A stretch of DNA of 64,000 nt from Desmodesmus armatus (Eukaryota > Chlorophyta > Chlorophyceae > Sphaeropleales > Scenedesmaceae). The notes beneath the pieces are model-generated. The model was not told where the DNA came from. It saw nothing but the letters and a program-made list of their open reading frames with translations, and did not search any database. The position numbers and the translations under genes were made by a program. The DNA lies in contig VIIQ02000020.1 in the NCBI GenBank assembly GCA_007449985.2, positions 310,001-374,000 of the forward strand. The letters are read 5' to 3'. Positions 48,646 to 59,694 of the stretch are shown here, piece after piece; the stretch's first letter is position 1, and every line of letters starts with the position of its first letter.

Positions 48646-50394
48646 CTGCAGAGGCCATCAACAGGACCAGCAACAGACAGCCAGGAATCAGCGCTTGCGC
48701 ACGCATGCATAGCTGCAATAAGGCGGATCATCAAAATTGGGATGGTTGCTGAAGCGAGGGGCGCTGAGGGCGCCACATGCGTCAGAAGCTGCTGGTAGGC
48801 CACCAGCACGATCAGTGCCCTTGGGAGCACAGGCGCTGGTGACTGGGCCGCGGCCAGGGCGCAACTGACTAGCCACAATCAATATGATGTGTTGTTTGCT
48901 GTTGGAAGCGCTGAAGCATCGCAGCGGGAGACTGGCTGTTACCTTGTTCTGGTTGCGGCTTGAAAGGTGAAGAGGGAGAAGGGGCACAGAAATGCTCACG
49001 GCAAAGATACTTGCCGACGTAAGAGGGCGGGCATAACGAGGAGCGCGGCCTTGAGGCCCTGCCCTGGAAACCACTTCGATCACGAACCCCGAATGTGACA
49101 GAAGGCCAGGAATCCTGATTGGATGCGTTCCAGAGCTACTAAGGGCAAAAACATCGTTATTGCCCACCACCTGGCTGCTGCAACTGCGTTGGCTTAGCTA
49201 CTGCCAACCCACATCCACCCTTCACAGGCTCGTATCTTTCTTGAGGTTCCCCTGCAGACTTGCTCTGACTGCTTCTGTTCTAAGCTGTAAGCAGTGCTGC
49301 TTTGGTGTTGATTTGGCCCAAGCTGTGTGGCATCCACTCCATTTCAGGCACTGGTGTCCCCTGCCTTCATGCTTTTGTTCCTCTTCACTAACACAGAACA
49401 ACACAGCTGGTACCTGGAAACAGCTGTACTGCATGCACAACTGGATGCTATCACAGTGTCGTGGGGAAGCAGGCCAAGCCAGCAGTAGATCGCTGCAGAA
49501 CAGCAGCGGCCGGTTCGCCGGAACTTTACCAAGCCCACACAGTGTGACTACGCCTACAGGGCGACTAGCAGTCACCTAGTCCTGCTGTGGCAGACAACAT
49601 GCTGCACATAATCACCGTATTGCACGATCTGTGATGCATGATCAGTACTGCATAATCGTGGCGGGTTCATGTGCCAGGGCAAGAGCACAAGCCACCCAGC
49701 TGGCAGGTGCCCAACAGCCAGGATAACCTGAGGATATTGTTGCAGGTCCTCCATAAATAGCAAGCCATCTTCACTGCTAGCAAACCCACCTCAAGACATA
49801 CATGCGCAACCCATGTGAATGCAAAGACAGCAAACTCTTTGGAACAACATCTGCATCTGCATCTCTACCAGCAGCCAGCCAATATGTCCTGAGCATCACC
49901 AACTATGCGCTCAATCATGCAGCCCACGCGCCACTCCTGTCACACACACGATGCCGCAACACAACCCAGTCCAATCCATGCACCACTACACCGCTGGGAG
50001 CCGCTCTGTCAAAGCCACGCGGTTCACAAATAGTTGTGCAGCTGCTGCTACCCTACATCCAAAACAGTCTGCAGCTGCAGCTATCAATGCACAAGAAGGC
50101 AACGAAATCATGTCCCCTCCACCCCCTCCCCCAAAGCATTCATCACACACTCACTCCGATGCCTGCACACCCAGTGCTAGCACCACCCTTCCCCTGCACG
50201 CCTTCGCCGAAGGCAAGTTGCAAGCTGACTCATGCTGTGTTGTGCCTACATGCCGTGGGCCTTGCAGCAGCACCTGCCATTCGTCCACTGCAGTGTGTTG
50301 CTTTTCTTTCACAGACGTTGGCCCTCAGTGTCACACCCCTTCAGCGCCCTGTGTTGCCCTCAGTGGCCCTCACACCCAATCACCACGACCGACA
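48646..50394. other. SAM synthetase leader and 5' flank
   Basis: No separate gene is recognised. On the minus strand a TCTGCAG acceptor ends at 48646, directly before the ATG, and a matching donor (AACAAG|GTAACAG) lies at 48937-48942. This suggests a ~297-nt leader intron with an untranslated exon starting at or above 48943. No in-frame ATG was seen upstream in the joined leader. The promoter should lie above about 49000. From 49800 rightward the sequence becomes C-rich without a convincing gene. Confidence 0.5.
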
Positions 50395-50760
50395 GCTGCG
50401 CCCCTGCTGCTCTTGCCGCCGCCTATAACAGGAATGCAGCCGCGCACCCTGGCAGATGCCAACGCACTCAACTGCCGCTGCCGCCGTCTTGCCGCTGCTG
50501 TTCTTGCCACTGCAGCCGCCCGGCCTGGTGGTTGCCAACCGACTCAACTGCCCCGCCCTACTGCTGCTCGTGTCGCTGCCACCGTCTGGCCGCTGCTGCT
50601 CTTTCCGCCGCCTGCAGCAGGACTGCAACCGCCCAGCCTGGTAGTTGCCAACTGCCCCGCCCCGCTGCTGCTCTTGCTGCTGCCACCCAGCCGAGCAGAA
50701 CCCAAAGGGCTCACCTGCCCTGCCCTGCTGCTACTAACAGCAGCAGGACTGCTGCAAGGC
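50395..50760. repeat. Degenerate GC-rich minisatellite
   Basis: Blocks like GCTGCTGCTCTTGCCGCCGCC, TGCAACCGCCCAGCCTGG and GTTGCCAAC alternate over roughly 90- to 130-bp periods. The 325-codon plus frame across it (49819-50796) looks like a by-product of the repeat. Confidence 0.55.
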
Positions 50761-50827
50761 CCATGCTGTCTGCGTCCTGATCCAGTCAAGCTGTAGCTTA
50801 TATCACAGGAGACAGGCTCCAGTAGTG

Positions 50828-51599
50828 TCATATCGAGGAACTGCAGCGCAGGACGCAAAGCAGCACCGCTGCTACTGACGGCACCACACCGCCTCCCCCC
50901 TGCACTGCTGCCGCTGCTGCTGTTGTACACAGGGGACGCCCCTCGAACACCCGCCGCCCAGCACTGCCGCTGCTGCTGCCAAATACAGGGGATGCCCCTG
51001 CAGGCCTGCGCAAGCTGCTGCTGCTGCTGCCGCTGGGCGTGTGCATCGCCCCCTGAGTGACTACAGCGGTGTGCTGAGTTGACTGCTGCCATGAGCAGCA
51101 GCTTCGACCGCTGCATACTGCAGCAGCTAGTCCTGAGGACGGTACCCCAACCCCCAACACTGAAGTTGGCTGAGCCTGGCTAGCAAAGCTCCCAACGCAG
51201 CCGCCGCCACTGCTGCTGTTGATAAGACCGCTGATCCCACACCCTGCCTGGGAGTGCAGCAGCAGCTGCATGCAATCAGCAGCATCCTGCGGAGGCAGCA
51301 TGCTGGCTAACTCAGGCTCCAAACTCTCCCATGCTGACACCAACAGCCCCTCAGCGCCCCATGCACCTGACGCCGCCGCGGCTGCTGTTGCGCAGGCAGC
51401 ACCGCCGGCTGCATGACACCGAGCAGCAGCAGATTGCACTGCTGCTGCTGCTGCTGCTGATGATGATGATGGTGGCGAGGGTGCTACCAGGACTGCTGCG
51501 GGGGAGCGGGGTGTGTCAGGGTCGATGAGGTCTATACTGTCCCAGTCAAAAGAGCCTTCGGTCTGCAGGATGCCCACCTGCGCCTGCAGCAGCTGCACT

Positions 51600-51641
<42 letters not shown>

Positions 51642-54600
51642 ATGCCGCCACGATCCTGCTCCCCAAACACACCCCCAGCTGCGCAAGCAGCGGCAGCAGC
51701 AGGCGCGGTCCTCAGGCTCTCCCGGCTGCTGCCGCAAACTGCTGCTGCCGCCTGCTTGAGCCCCCCAGCAGCAGCAGCAGCAGAGCCAGACCGTGTCGAC
51801 AGCCAAAGTGCCCCCGCTATCAGATCTGCTGGTGCAGTGCCTAATCTGCTGCTGTGGCTGCCAGGCTGGCAGGGCCTGCCTCCATCAGGCAGGCTCCTTC
51901 CTTCCCTGCTGGTCAAACACAGCCTGCCAGGCCCACTGCTGCCACCAATGCTGCCACAGCCGTCGCCGCCGCCGCCGCTGCTGCTGCTGCCAAAGGCACC
52001 GCCGCACACACTCCTACATGCACTGTTGTGGCTGCCAGGGTGCCGGGCAGACTGACTGCCACCCTGCGACCGCATTGACAACCCCCTGGTGCTCAATCCC
52101 CTAGTGGAGGCTGCACCAGCAGCAGTACCCGCACCAGCACCATCAGCAGTTCCACAGCCGCTGTGCGTGGCTGCTGCCGTCACTGCTGCCGCTGCTGCTG
52201 CCGACGGCTGGCGGCTGGTGAGCAGCGCCTGCAGCAGCTGCCAGTCACTTCCCGCCAAGCCGACACCTGCATGTCGGTGACAGCTGCTCCTGAGCTCCTG
52301 GAGATCCTGCAGCTGCTGCTGCTGCTGCAGCTGCTGCTGCTGCTGCTGCTGCTGCATGGCGTGAAGGGACAGCTGCAGTAGCGGCACCCCCTGCACCCCC
52401 TGCTGCTGTTGCTCACCCACTTCATCAGTACCCAGCTCCTGCTGCTGGTCCTGATGCTGCCAGTGCTGCTGGTGATGGTGCAGGTGGTCCGGACTGCTGC
52501 CGCCGCCATTGCTGCCATTGCTGCCGCTGCTCTGGCGCTGCTGCTGGTGACACCAATGAGGTGACGCCACTGAGGCCCTTGGCGATGCTCCAGGGGAGCA
52601 GCTGCTTGAACAAAGCCTGCTGGGAGATGCTGGTGATGCTCGAGGACTGTACTGCCCCATGTGTCTGCTGCATCTGATGCTGATGCTGCAGCTGCACCCC
52701 TCTCTGGATGGGGATGTTAGTGACGCCCGGGGGCTGTATGTCTGTCCTGAGGGCATGCACCCGCATCTGCAGCTGGCTCTAGGTGACACGCTGCCAGCAG
52801 CACTAGTAGTGCCGGTTTGACTGCTGCTCCCAGCAGCTGATGCTTGCTGCTGCTGCTGCTGCTGCTGGTGTGGATCCTGGGGTGGCAATTGCTGCTCCTG
52901 CTGCTGCCCCTGCTGCTGTCCCTGCTGCTGCTGAGGCGGCGGCGGCGGCAATGTCTGCTGCAGGTGCTGCTGGCCCCATTGCTGCCGCTGCAGCTGGTGC
53001 TGCTGCTGCCGCACCTCCTGTGCGAGCTGCTGCTGCTTGCGGCGCAGTATGTCCTGCTCTGTAGGTTTGGGCAGCCGCCGTATGGAGCCCGGCTGCCTGA
53101 AGCCCTTGGACTGCAGGAAATCTACACGCCATGCAGCAGGAGTGACCACAAGCAGCGTGCAGTGGTGCCATTGGTATGGGGGGGGGGGGGGGGGAGGTTG
53201 TTACAAGTAGATACTTTCACCGCAAAGCGGTACTACGGTATTATGTTGTTGTCAACTAGACAAGCTGAAGTCTACGAGCGGTAGTGGGCGTTAGTATGTG
53301 TGCATGCCGCACTGCCCACGCCAACATCATTGTCATCATCTCATGCATGCTGTGCGAGCAGGCTCAAAGTGCATAAGCAACAAAACCTACCCAGGTGCTA
53401 CCCCCACCCCGTCATCAGGAACTGTATGGACAAGACGCAGAGCTGGTCAAGATGATCTAGTGTTTCAAAAATTGTCTGATCAGCCAGTCTAATAATCCTC
53501 TTACACGAGCAGCTAGGTTTACCTTTGTATGCCTTGAGCACAAACGTGTCCCGAAGCTCCCCATGCAGCTTCGCCTGCTCCGCTGCTGTCGCATGCAGCT
53601 GTGCATAATACCGCTGCTCTGCCAATGCTGCTGCTGCTTCCTCCTCCTCATCTACTGCTGTAACTGGCGCATGTCCCAGCCACACCTGGCCCACAGTATC
53701 TGCACTTGCACCACCTGGACCAACCTGGCCCAGCTTGCTGGGCGGTTTGCAGCCGCCACTGCTGCTGCTGGGTGTTCTGGGACCTCCAGTGCTGCCGTCA
53801 CAGAAACTGCTGCTGCTTCTGATACTGCTGCTGCTACTGAGCCGTTCAAGCTCCCCACCAGGGGCATGAATACTGCTTCTGCTGCTGCCTCGTGGGGTGT
53901 GCAGGACAGAAGGTCCTTCAGAATCGATGCCTGCTGTGTGTGGCTGCCTGCTGGTGCTGCAAGGATATGGCAGTATATTTCCTGCAGGAGACGTTGCCAT
54001 GCAGGACAGCCGCTGTGCTGAGGGTGTCATGGGGCTGTGCTGACCCTCCCAGCTCTGCAGGAAAGCAACCTCTGCTGCAGTACCGCTGCTGCCAGCAGCA
54101 GATGCCTGAGCTGCTGCTGCAGCTGTAGCAGCAGCAATCGATGCCCTGTCGTAGATCGTCTTTGCTGCTGTCCTGCGGTACGCTACGCTTCCAAAGCCCC
54201 AAGCAGCAGCCCCTGGGTCACTCTTGCTCATCACTCCTACTGAAGCACCTGCCACCGACGGCCGCGCTGCTGCTGCTGCACCTGCTGCTCCCGGTTCGCT
54301 GAAGAACATGGGGGTGCTGCTTGTGCTTGCTGCTGCTGCGTCTGCTGCAGCAGCTCCCTCCATAGAGAGGCCCAGCTGCTGTGCGACGTGCTGCTGCTGC
54401 TCCAGTTTCTCCCAGTGCATCGCCTGCCGCTCCCTGCAGGAGGGTGGTGGTGACACATAAGCGCAACATGCATGACACTGTGTCACTTAGACACTCTGTT
54501 TAGCCAACAGCAGGGCAGCCATTCTGCACGCCACTTTTAGTCATCAACTACACTCCCAGAGCTGGCAACTGTGCCAGGCTCCTAGGGCCTGGTGAGATGT

Positions 54601-55502
54601 AGGGAGCAACTGCTGGAGTGAAGTGCCCTGAAGTAATCTGGACATAGTTGGCAACTGATGCATGAGCACTGCCTTGTGGAGCTGCTGCTAGGCTACAGGA
54701 CACCAGGCAACCACATGACCCCCCCCCCCCCCTGCAAGTCCTATACTCACCAAGTGCTGCCAGGGTTCAACTGAGACGCATAGCCCCAGTTCTGTGCAGG
54801 AAGAAACCACGCCCCGTAGTGCTTTGCAGTTGCAACAGACGATGCCCTTGCCTGTCGTGGACTGCTGCAGGTGTTGCTGCTGCTGTGGGGAGCAGCAACG
54901 CTGCTCCTGCAGGCCCCACTGCCGCTGCCGCTGCCGCTGCTGCTACACGCACCAGGTGTGCTGGGGGTGTTTCCTGCAGGATTGGCTGCTGCTACTGCTG
55001 TGCTGAGCCTCCCTGACTTGCACCGCCCCTGGGGCATGCGTGCAGCAGAGGTTGGCATCACATTTCCGTCGCTGCTGCTGGTGCTGGCATCATCAAACAT
55101 GACTTTCGGATGCAAGCTCTTCCTACTGCTTCGTGGTGAAGCTGCGCTGGGGTCACTGGTTGATGCTGCAGGACAGCTGTGCTGGGGCTGCTGGTGTTGC
55201 ATGTGCTGTAGACGTGGGACACTGCTGGTGTGTTTGTCAAGCACTGCATTCACACCGGCACTGGGCCGTGTCTGTGGTGCAGCAGCAGTAGCAGCCCAGC
55301 TGCTGTCACTGCTGGTACGAGGGCCGTACATGCTGCACGTTGGCGGCCCCATGTGCGTGCTTGTGGGCAGGCCGCTGCTGTTGTCGCACACGTCTGTGTC
55401 GACAAAGAGGGAGGGCCTCTGAGCCAAGCCATTGGGCCTGCTGCTGCTTTTCGATGCAACAGCTGCAGCTGTGCTGCTCGTTGATGCGACTGCTGGGTCC
55501 AT
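50828..55502 (-). CDS. FAM47-like protein with large low-complexity insert
   Basis: Three exons join in phase: 54751-55502, 53523-54433 and 50828-53121 (3957 nt, 1318 aa). Exon 1 ends in KHYGAWFLPAQNWGY; exon 2 begins ERQAMHWEKLEQQQ and ends KLHGELRDTFVLKAYK; exon 3 begins DFLQSKGFRQPGSIRRL. From memory, these match in order the C-terminal part of animal FAM47 proteins: a YGAWYL..W block, a charged helix, then LHG...FKDF..S(R/K)G(Y/F)R.P. Here ~260 Ser/Ala-rich residues separate the blocks, and ~700 Gln/Ser/Gly-rich residues follow, with SPRAS repeats. FAM47 function is poorly known and none is claimed here. The start is the first Met in exon 1, preceded by a possible acceptor, so earlier exons may exist. 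Confidence 0.7.
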
Positions 55503-56197
55503 GCTGTTTCAGCTGTGTGCTGCAGGTGGACGTGAGCCTGCTGCTGCTGTCACGACAAGGTGTGGCATGCCTGTTGCAGACTTGGGCCACTGCATGCTGG
55601 CAATTGCTGATGAGGTAAAAGCATACTGTCACCCTCACAGCAACAACGAGGCTTGGGGTATGCTCAACAAAGTGGGCAGGGGAGCAGAGCCCGTTCGAAT
55701 TCCTGGTTGGTTGCAGGACATTGAGTGCATCGGTTGTGCGTGCTACAAAGCTTCGATTGGTACTTGTTGAAGGAATGTTTGAAGTTCTGCGCTTCCGGTC
55801 CGGCAATCTGCTATAGCGTGCTACAGCCAGCAAATAACCAAGGCAACAGTAATGTACAAGGATGAGCCACATCACTCAGTGCGACCTGATTCATGCGTTT
55901 TGCTCGCCCCAAGACTGCAGCATCACGTGATCACGTACTTACATAGTTCGTTGTGCATGCTCTTTGCACATGTTCATGCCATGCATCAGATTAGGCTTGG
56001 ATTACCAGGCCGTGTCAGTCCGCAGCTAGCTTCAAGGATCACAAGGGGAGCAGGATCACACATCATGACGACCGTGAAGACAAGCAACTAACTGTGCATG
56101 CAGAGACAGTGTGGCCAATGCAAATAGGCCTTCCTCAGCCTGAATGCCAATCTGCCCAAGTTATGGCAGATCCAGGAACATGCCGCTACCCTGTCCT
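55503..56197. other. Intergenic, no gene recognised
   Basis: It lies between the 5' end of the FAM47-like gene and the 3' end of the MYND gene, both on the minus strand. It should hold the promoter of the former. A TTACA (TGTAA on the minus strand) at 55939-55943 could be a poly(A) signal for the latter, but it is weak. Confidence 0.4.
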
Positions 56198-59079
56198 TCA
56201 GCTGCTGTTCCCGTTGCTGCTGTTGCCGTTGCTAGCTGCAGCAGCTGCTGCCTGTGTCCGCCATGTCCCCAGCTCCTTGCACACACCCTTGTGACCCATC
56301 TTCCAGTCAGACTTCTGGCAAGCAGCGCTGCAGTAATAGTTGCACCCACATGAACCACAGCGCAGCATCTTCATCTGCAGCAGCATGGCGGGAAAACACA
56401 ACCGAGTCAAAGCAGGCTTGCAACAAACCAGACAGCATGAATGAAACTGAGATTACATCATCAAGGCTGGCCGCTGTCGTGTCCACCCCTGCCAGGAGTG
56501 CAAGCAGTGGCTGCAGCATGTATGTTTGACCTTGCAGCACCCTGTCCATTGCCCACTCCAAGTAGCACACAGGGCCCGGCAAGCTTGCCTGATACCACTG
56601 CAGCGCCATTGCCAGCTACTCATCCCATATCCGTTACAGTGCGTTGGCCCCACCTCCGTGCCCCCCCCCCACACACACACTACCCACCTCCTTATCTTCC
56701 GCCTTGTTGCAGTGACAGCAGGACTTTGCCAGTGCAGCAAACTCTATCGCCTGGTGCTCAGGGAGGGACATGATGGCTGCTGCGCTGCCACTGGCTGCGT
56801 CTGGTGCTGCCAGAATGGTGGCTGTAACCGGCAGCAGTGGGTGCTTGCTGTAGCCTGCCACACCCTGCAGCAGGTCCTTGGGGGGCAGCTGCACCTGCTC
56901 ATCACCCTGCGATAAAAACAGCATGCAGCCACACCAAGCAACATCGTCAGGCTTCCAGTGCCTTTCCCGTACAGATCAGCCTTGCATCGGGGCACAATCT
57001 AACGGCGGCATCATTCTGGTTGCAATGCTCAGGCACACAATGTGTGGCGCAACCATCTGAGCTGTGTGTGGCCAGCCGCTGGGGCGTGCACCCCCGTGGA
57101 AACCAAAAAAGTCTTTGGTTCAACGTGTGCTGGTTGCAATGCACCTTAGTGCACCAGACACAGCAGACTTTACTCAGTTCCACTAACCTGCTGGCACGCA
57201 AACACTGCATACACTAATGCCGTTACTGCAGTCACGCCAAAGCACCGACAAAAGCTCACCTGTTTGTATGCCAGCAGCTGCAGAAGCGCGGCCGCAAGCT
57301 GCAGTCCCACCCCAGCATACACAGGCACCAGCTCCGTATCATACACTGCCTTGAGAAACATGTGCCAATTCTCGTCAAAGGTTACGTTAGCCATCGCAAC
57401 AGCATCTTCCGCTGCTTCCTTGAGGTTCTTCTCCTCCTCCGTCTCCTCCGGCTCCTCTCCCGCTACTTTCCCGCCCTTTTCTGCTTGACTGCTGCTGTCC
57501 CCGTTGGCTGTTGCAGCAGCACCGCCTGCTGCTTTCTCCGCCTCCCGTGCTGCTATCGACACCGGTGTGGTGTACACAAAGCCCTCCCGGTCCTGCAGGA
57601 TCTGCCAGAGCTTCTGCATGGACTTTGACAGCAGGGGTCCAGCACAGACCTCCTGCAGGATGGGCAGGCCCTCCATGCTGCGCTGCAGTGCCTCCAAGGT
57701 GCCTCCTGCAGCCACTGCTGCTGCCACGGCTGCTGCAGGATCCGTGCTGGAGCCACTGTTCTGTGTGGTGGTGCCATTGCTGCTGCTTTGGCTGGATGCC
57801 AGGGCATAGTCGCCCTGCTTGTTGGTCAGCGCAACCAGGTACAAGCCCTCTGCTGCTGTTGCAAGTGCCTTCAGCTGCTCGCACGGGTCCCGCACGAAGA
57901 TGCTGTCCTCTGCATGGGGCCCGTCCAGCACGAACTGCAGGAAAGCGGCGGTTTTGGCGGGAACGTCCCGGGCAACTGCCGCTGCACGTGCTGCATGGAA
58001 GCGCTTGAGGCCTGCAACTGCGACAGAGAAGCTGTACAGCCGGACCAGCTCTGGCTGCTGGGAGTTGGCGGCCAGCTGCAGGGGCAACAAAAATGTGCAG
58101 GCAGTACAAGAAGGCAGACAGGCCTGGATGCCACAGCTTTACCATGACACACATTTGAAACCTTGTAGTAAGACACTGTCACCAACATGTCATGCATCCA
58201 GCCAGCACGGCCAACATGCAGCAGGTGTTGCCCAAGGCAGGCCACACAAGCACGCACCACACTCTTTACCTACACGGCTGCTCAACGTGCTGCAACTATG
58301 GTGCCGTGGGGACTCCTTCCTGCCCGTACCTGCAGCATGTCGCTGATCAGCTTCAGCTGCATCTCTGGCAGCAGTGACCTAACCAGATTCTCCTCAATCA
58401 TCATGCGCAGCGCATCCAGCATCTCAACCCTGAGCCAGGTCTCAAACAGGGTTGTGTGGCTCTGGCTGGGGTACAGCATACCCTCTGGGAGGTCCATGAC
58501 CTGCCCAAAGTTTGCGACCTTGAAGTCAGAGACCACAGGCTCTGTGCTGGTGACCTTCTGAATGAGGATGAGCTCGCCGCCGACCTCGGCGAATTGCGGC
58601 GAGTGATGGAGTTAGCTGGGCGCCGCAGAGTGAGCAGGATCTGCTCCAGGTTCTGCGGGTGCTGGCTGTGTTTGAGGATCTCACGCATGGCTGAGCCAGG
58701 CATGTTGGGCAGGCTGCAGCAGTGGCGGGAAGGCATGCAGGCATGTGTGTCAACGGGTGGGACCCAGGCTTAGTCAAAGGAGGACAGTGGTGTTGGTGCT
58801 ACATGTCCAGGAGAGGTTCTGTGCCTGCAGACGAGACTCGTTGACAGTCGCAGCGATGGTGCAAGTGAACAGTAGTCGGTGGTTACTGTGGTGGTCTTGA
58901 GGTGGCAAGCAGAGGCAGACTGTAGCCAACACAACTTTGATTGTTTTATAGCCCATTTGCAGTCGCACTGCGCCACACACACGCTCCACACACCTGCGCT
59001 CAGTGATGTCTGCTTCTGGCCCATGCACCAGCCGCTGCAATTGCAGCTGCTGGTTGTAAGTGACCTCACGGAACTGCAT
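56198..59079 (-). CDS. MYND zinc-finger protein with a frame problem in exon 2
   Basis: Exons: 58994-59079, 58330-58713, 57260-58075, 56688-56906 and 56198-56374. All splice junctions agree in phase except inside exon 2. The N-terminus reads MQFREVTYNQQLQLQRLVHG. The C-terminus is a complete MYND finger split over two exons: SCCHCNKAEDKE, then MKMLRCGSCGCNYYCSAAC and QKSDWKMGHKGVC, giving C-X2-C, C-X2-C, YC-X3-C, H-X3-C. MYND fingers bind proline-rich peptides in other proteins. The middle (YSFSVAVAGLKRFHAARAA...) is not a family I know. In exon 2 the frame leaving NSITRRN differs from the frame entering STEPVVSDFKVANFGQVMDL, so either a base is missing near 58600 or a 38-nt GT-AG intron (58547-58584) is removed. 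Confidence 0.72.
57042..57107 (+). mobile_element. SINE 3' fragment
   Basis: It matches the end of the SINE at 26672-26931 (CTGTGTGTGGCCAGCC, then C-rich DNA, GTGGAAACC and an A run). It sits in an intron of the MYND gene, antisense to it. Confidence 0.55.
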
Positions 59080-59694
59080 TATGACTGACTGAGCTGTATG
59101 TTTGTTGCTGCAGTCACTGTATGCGGGCTAGCCAAAGGCAGAAGGCAAGCAGGGAGCGGGCCAGCAGAGCAGTACCAACTGCTGCTTCTTGGATGAGGAG
59201 AAGGAGAGCCGTGTGGGCTGATGCAGCTGGTGTAAGGATAGAATTGAATATGTGAAGATATAATATCGAGTCAGTCAGCCAAAGGGAGTCTCCTTTAGGT
59301 GCGAAGCCGAATACAGTAAACGACAGTAATGGAAGGAGTCGGTGCACATGCCGCCTAACAGCAACAGCGTTCTTCTTCCGTAAGGAGGAGTGATGATGTA
59401 GCCGTGGCGTAGCTTGAGTGTCACGCAGTGTTCCAGTGGTCCGAGTTTTGGTTCCCTGAACCAGCCCGGACATCAATGAGCATCAAAACACACAAAGATA
59501 CCTATACTGTATTGGATTAAAGATTAGTGACACAGCACACAACAAGAGGAGCTGGGCAGCTCCACACATGCCACTGTTCCTGCCAGCCTGTCTGGTGCTG
59601 GGCCAAGTCTCCACTCCCTGCCTGACTGGACCTACATCTACTACTCCCTCACTCTCCTATACTACACTGGCTACATGCTACCGCTGCTGCTCCC
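59080..59694. other. Intergenic, no gene recognised
   Basis: This is the 5' flank of the MYND gene and the 3' flank of the golgin-like gene. It contains an AT-rich patch near 59240-59275. No motif is strong enough to call a promoter. Confidence 0.4.

Noticed and set aside
49819..50796. 325-codon plus-strand frame
   Set aside because: Its second half is a GC-rich minisatellite and its first half has odd His/Ser/Cys-rich composition; no motif or splice support.
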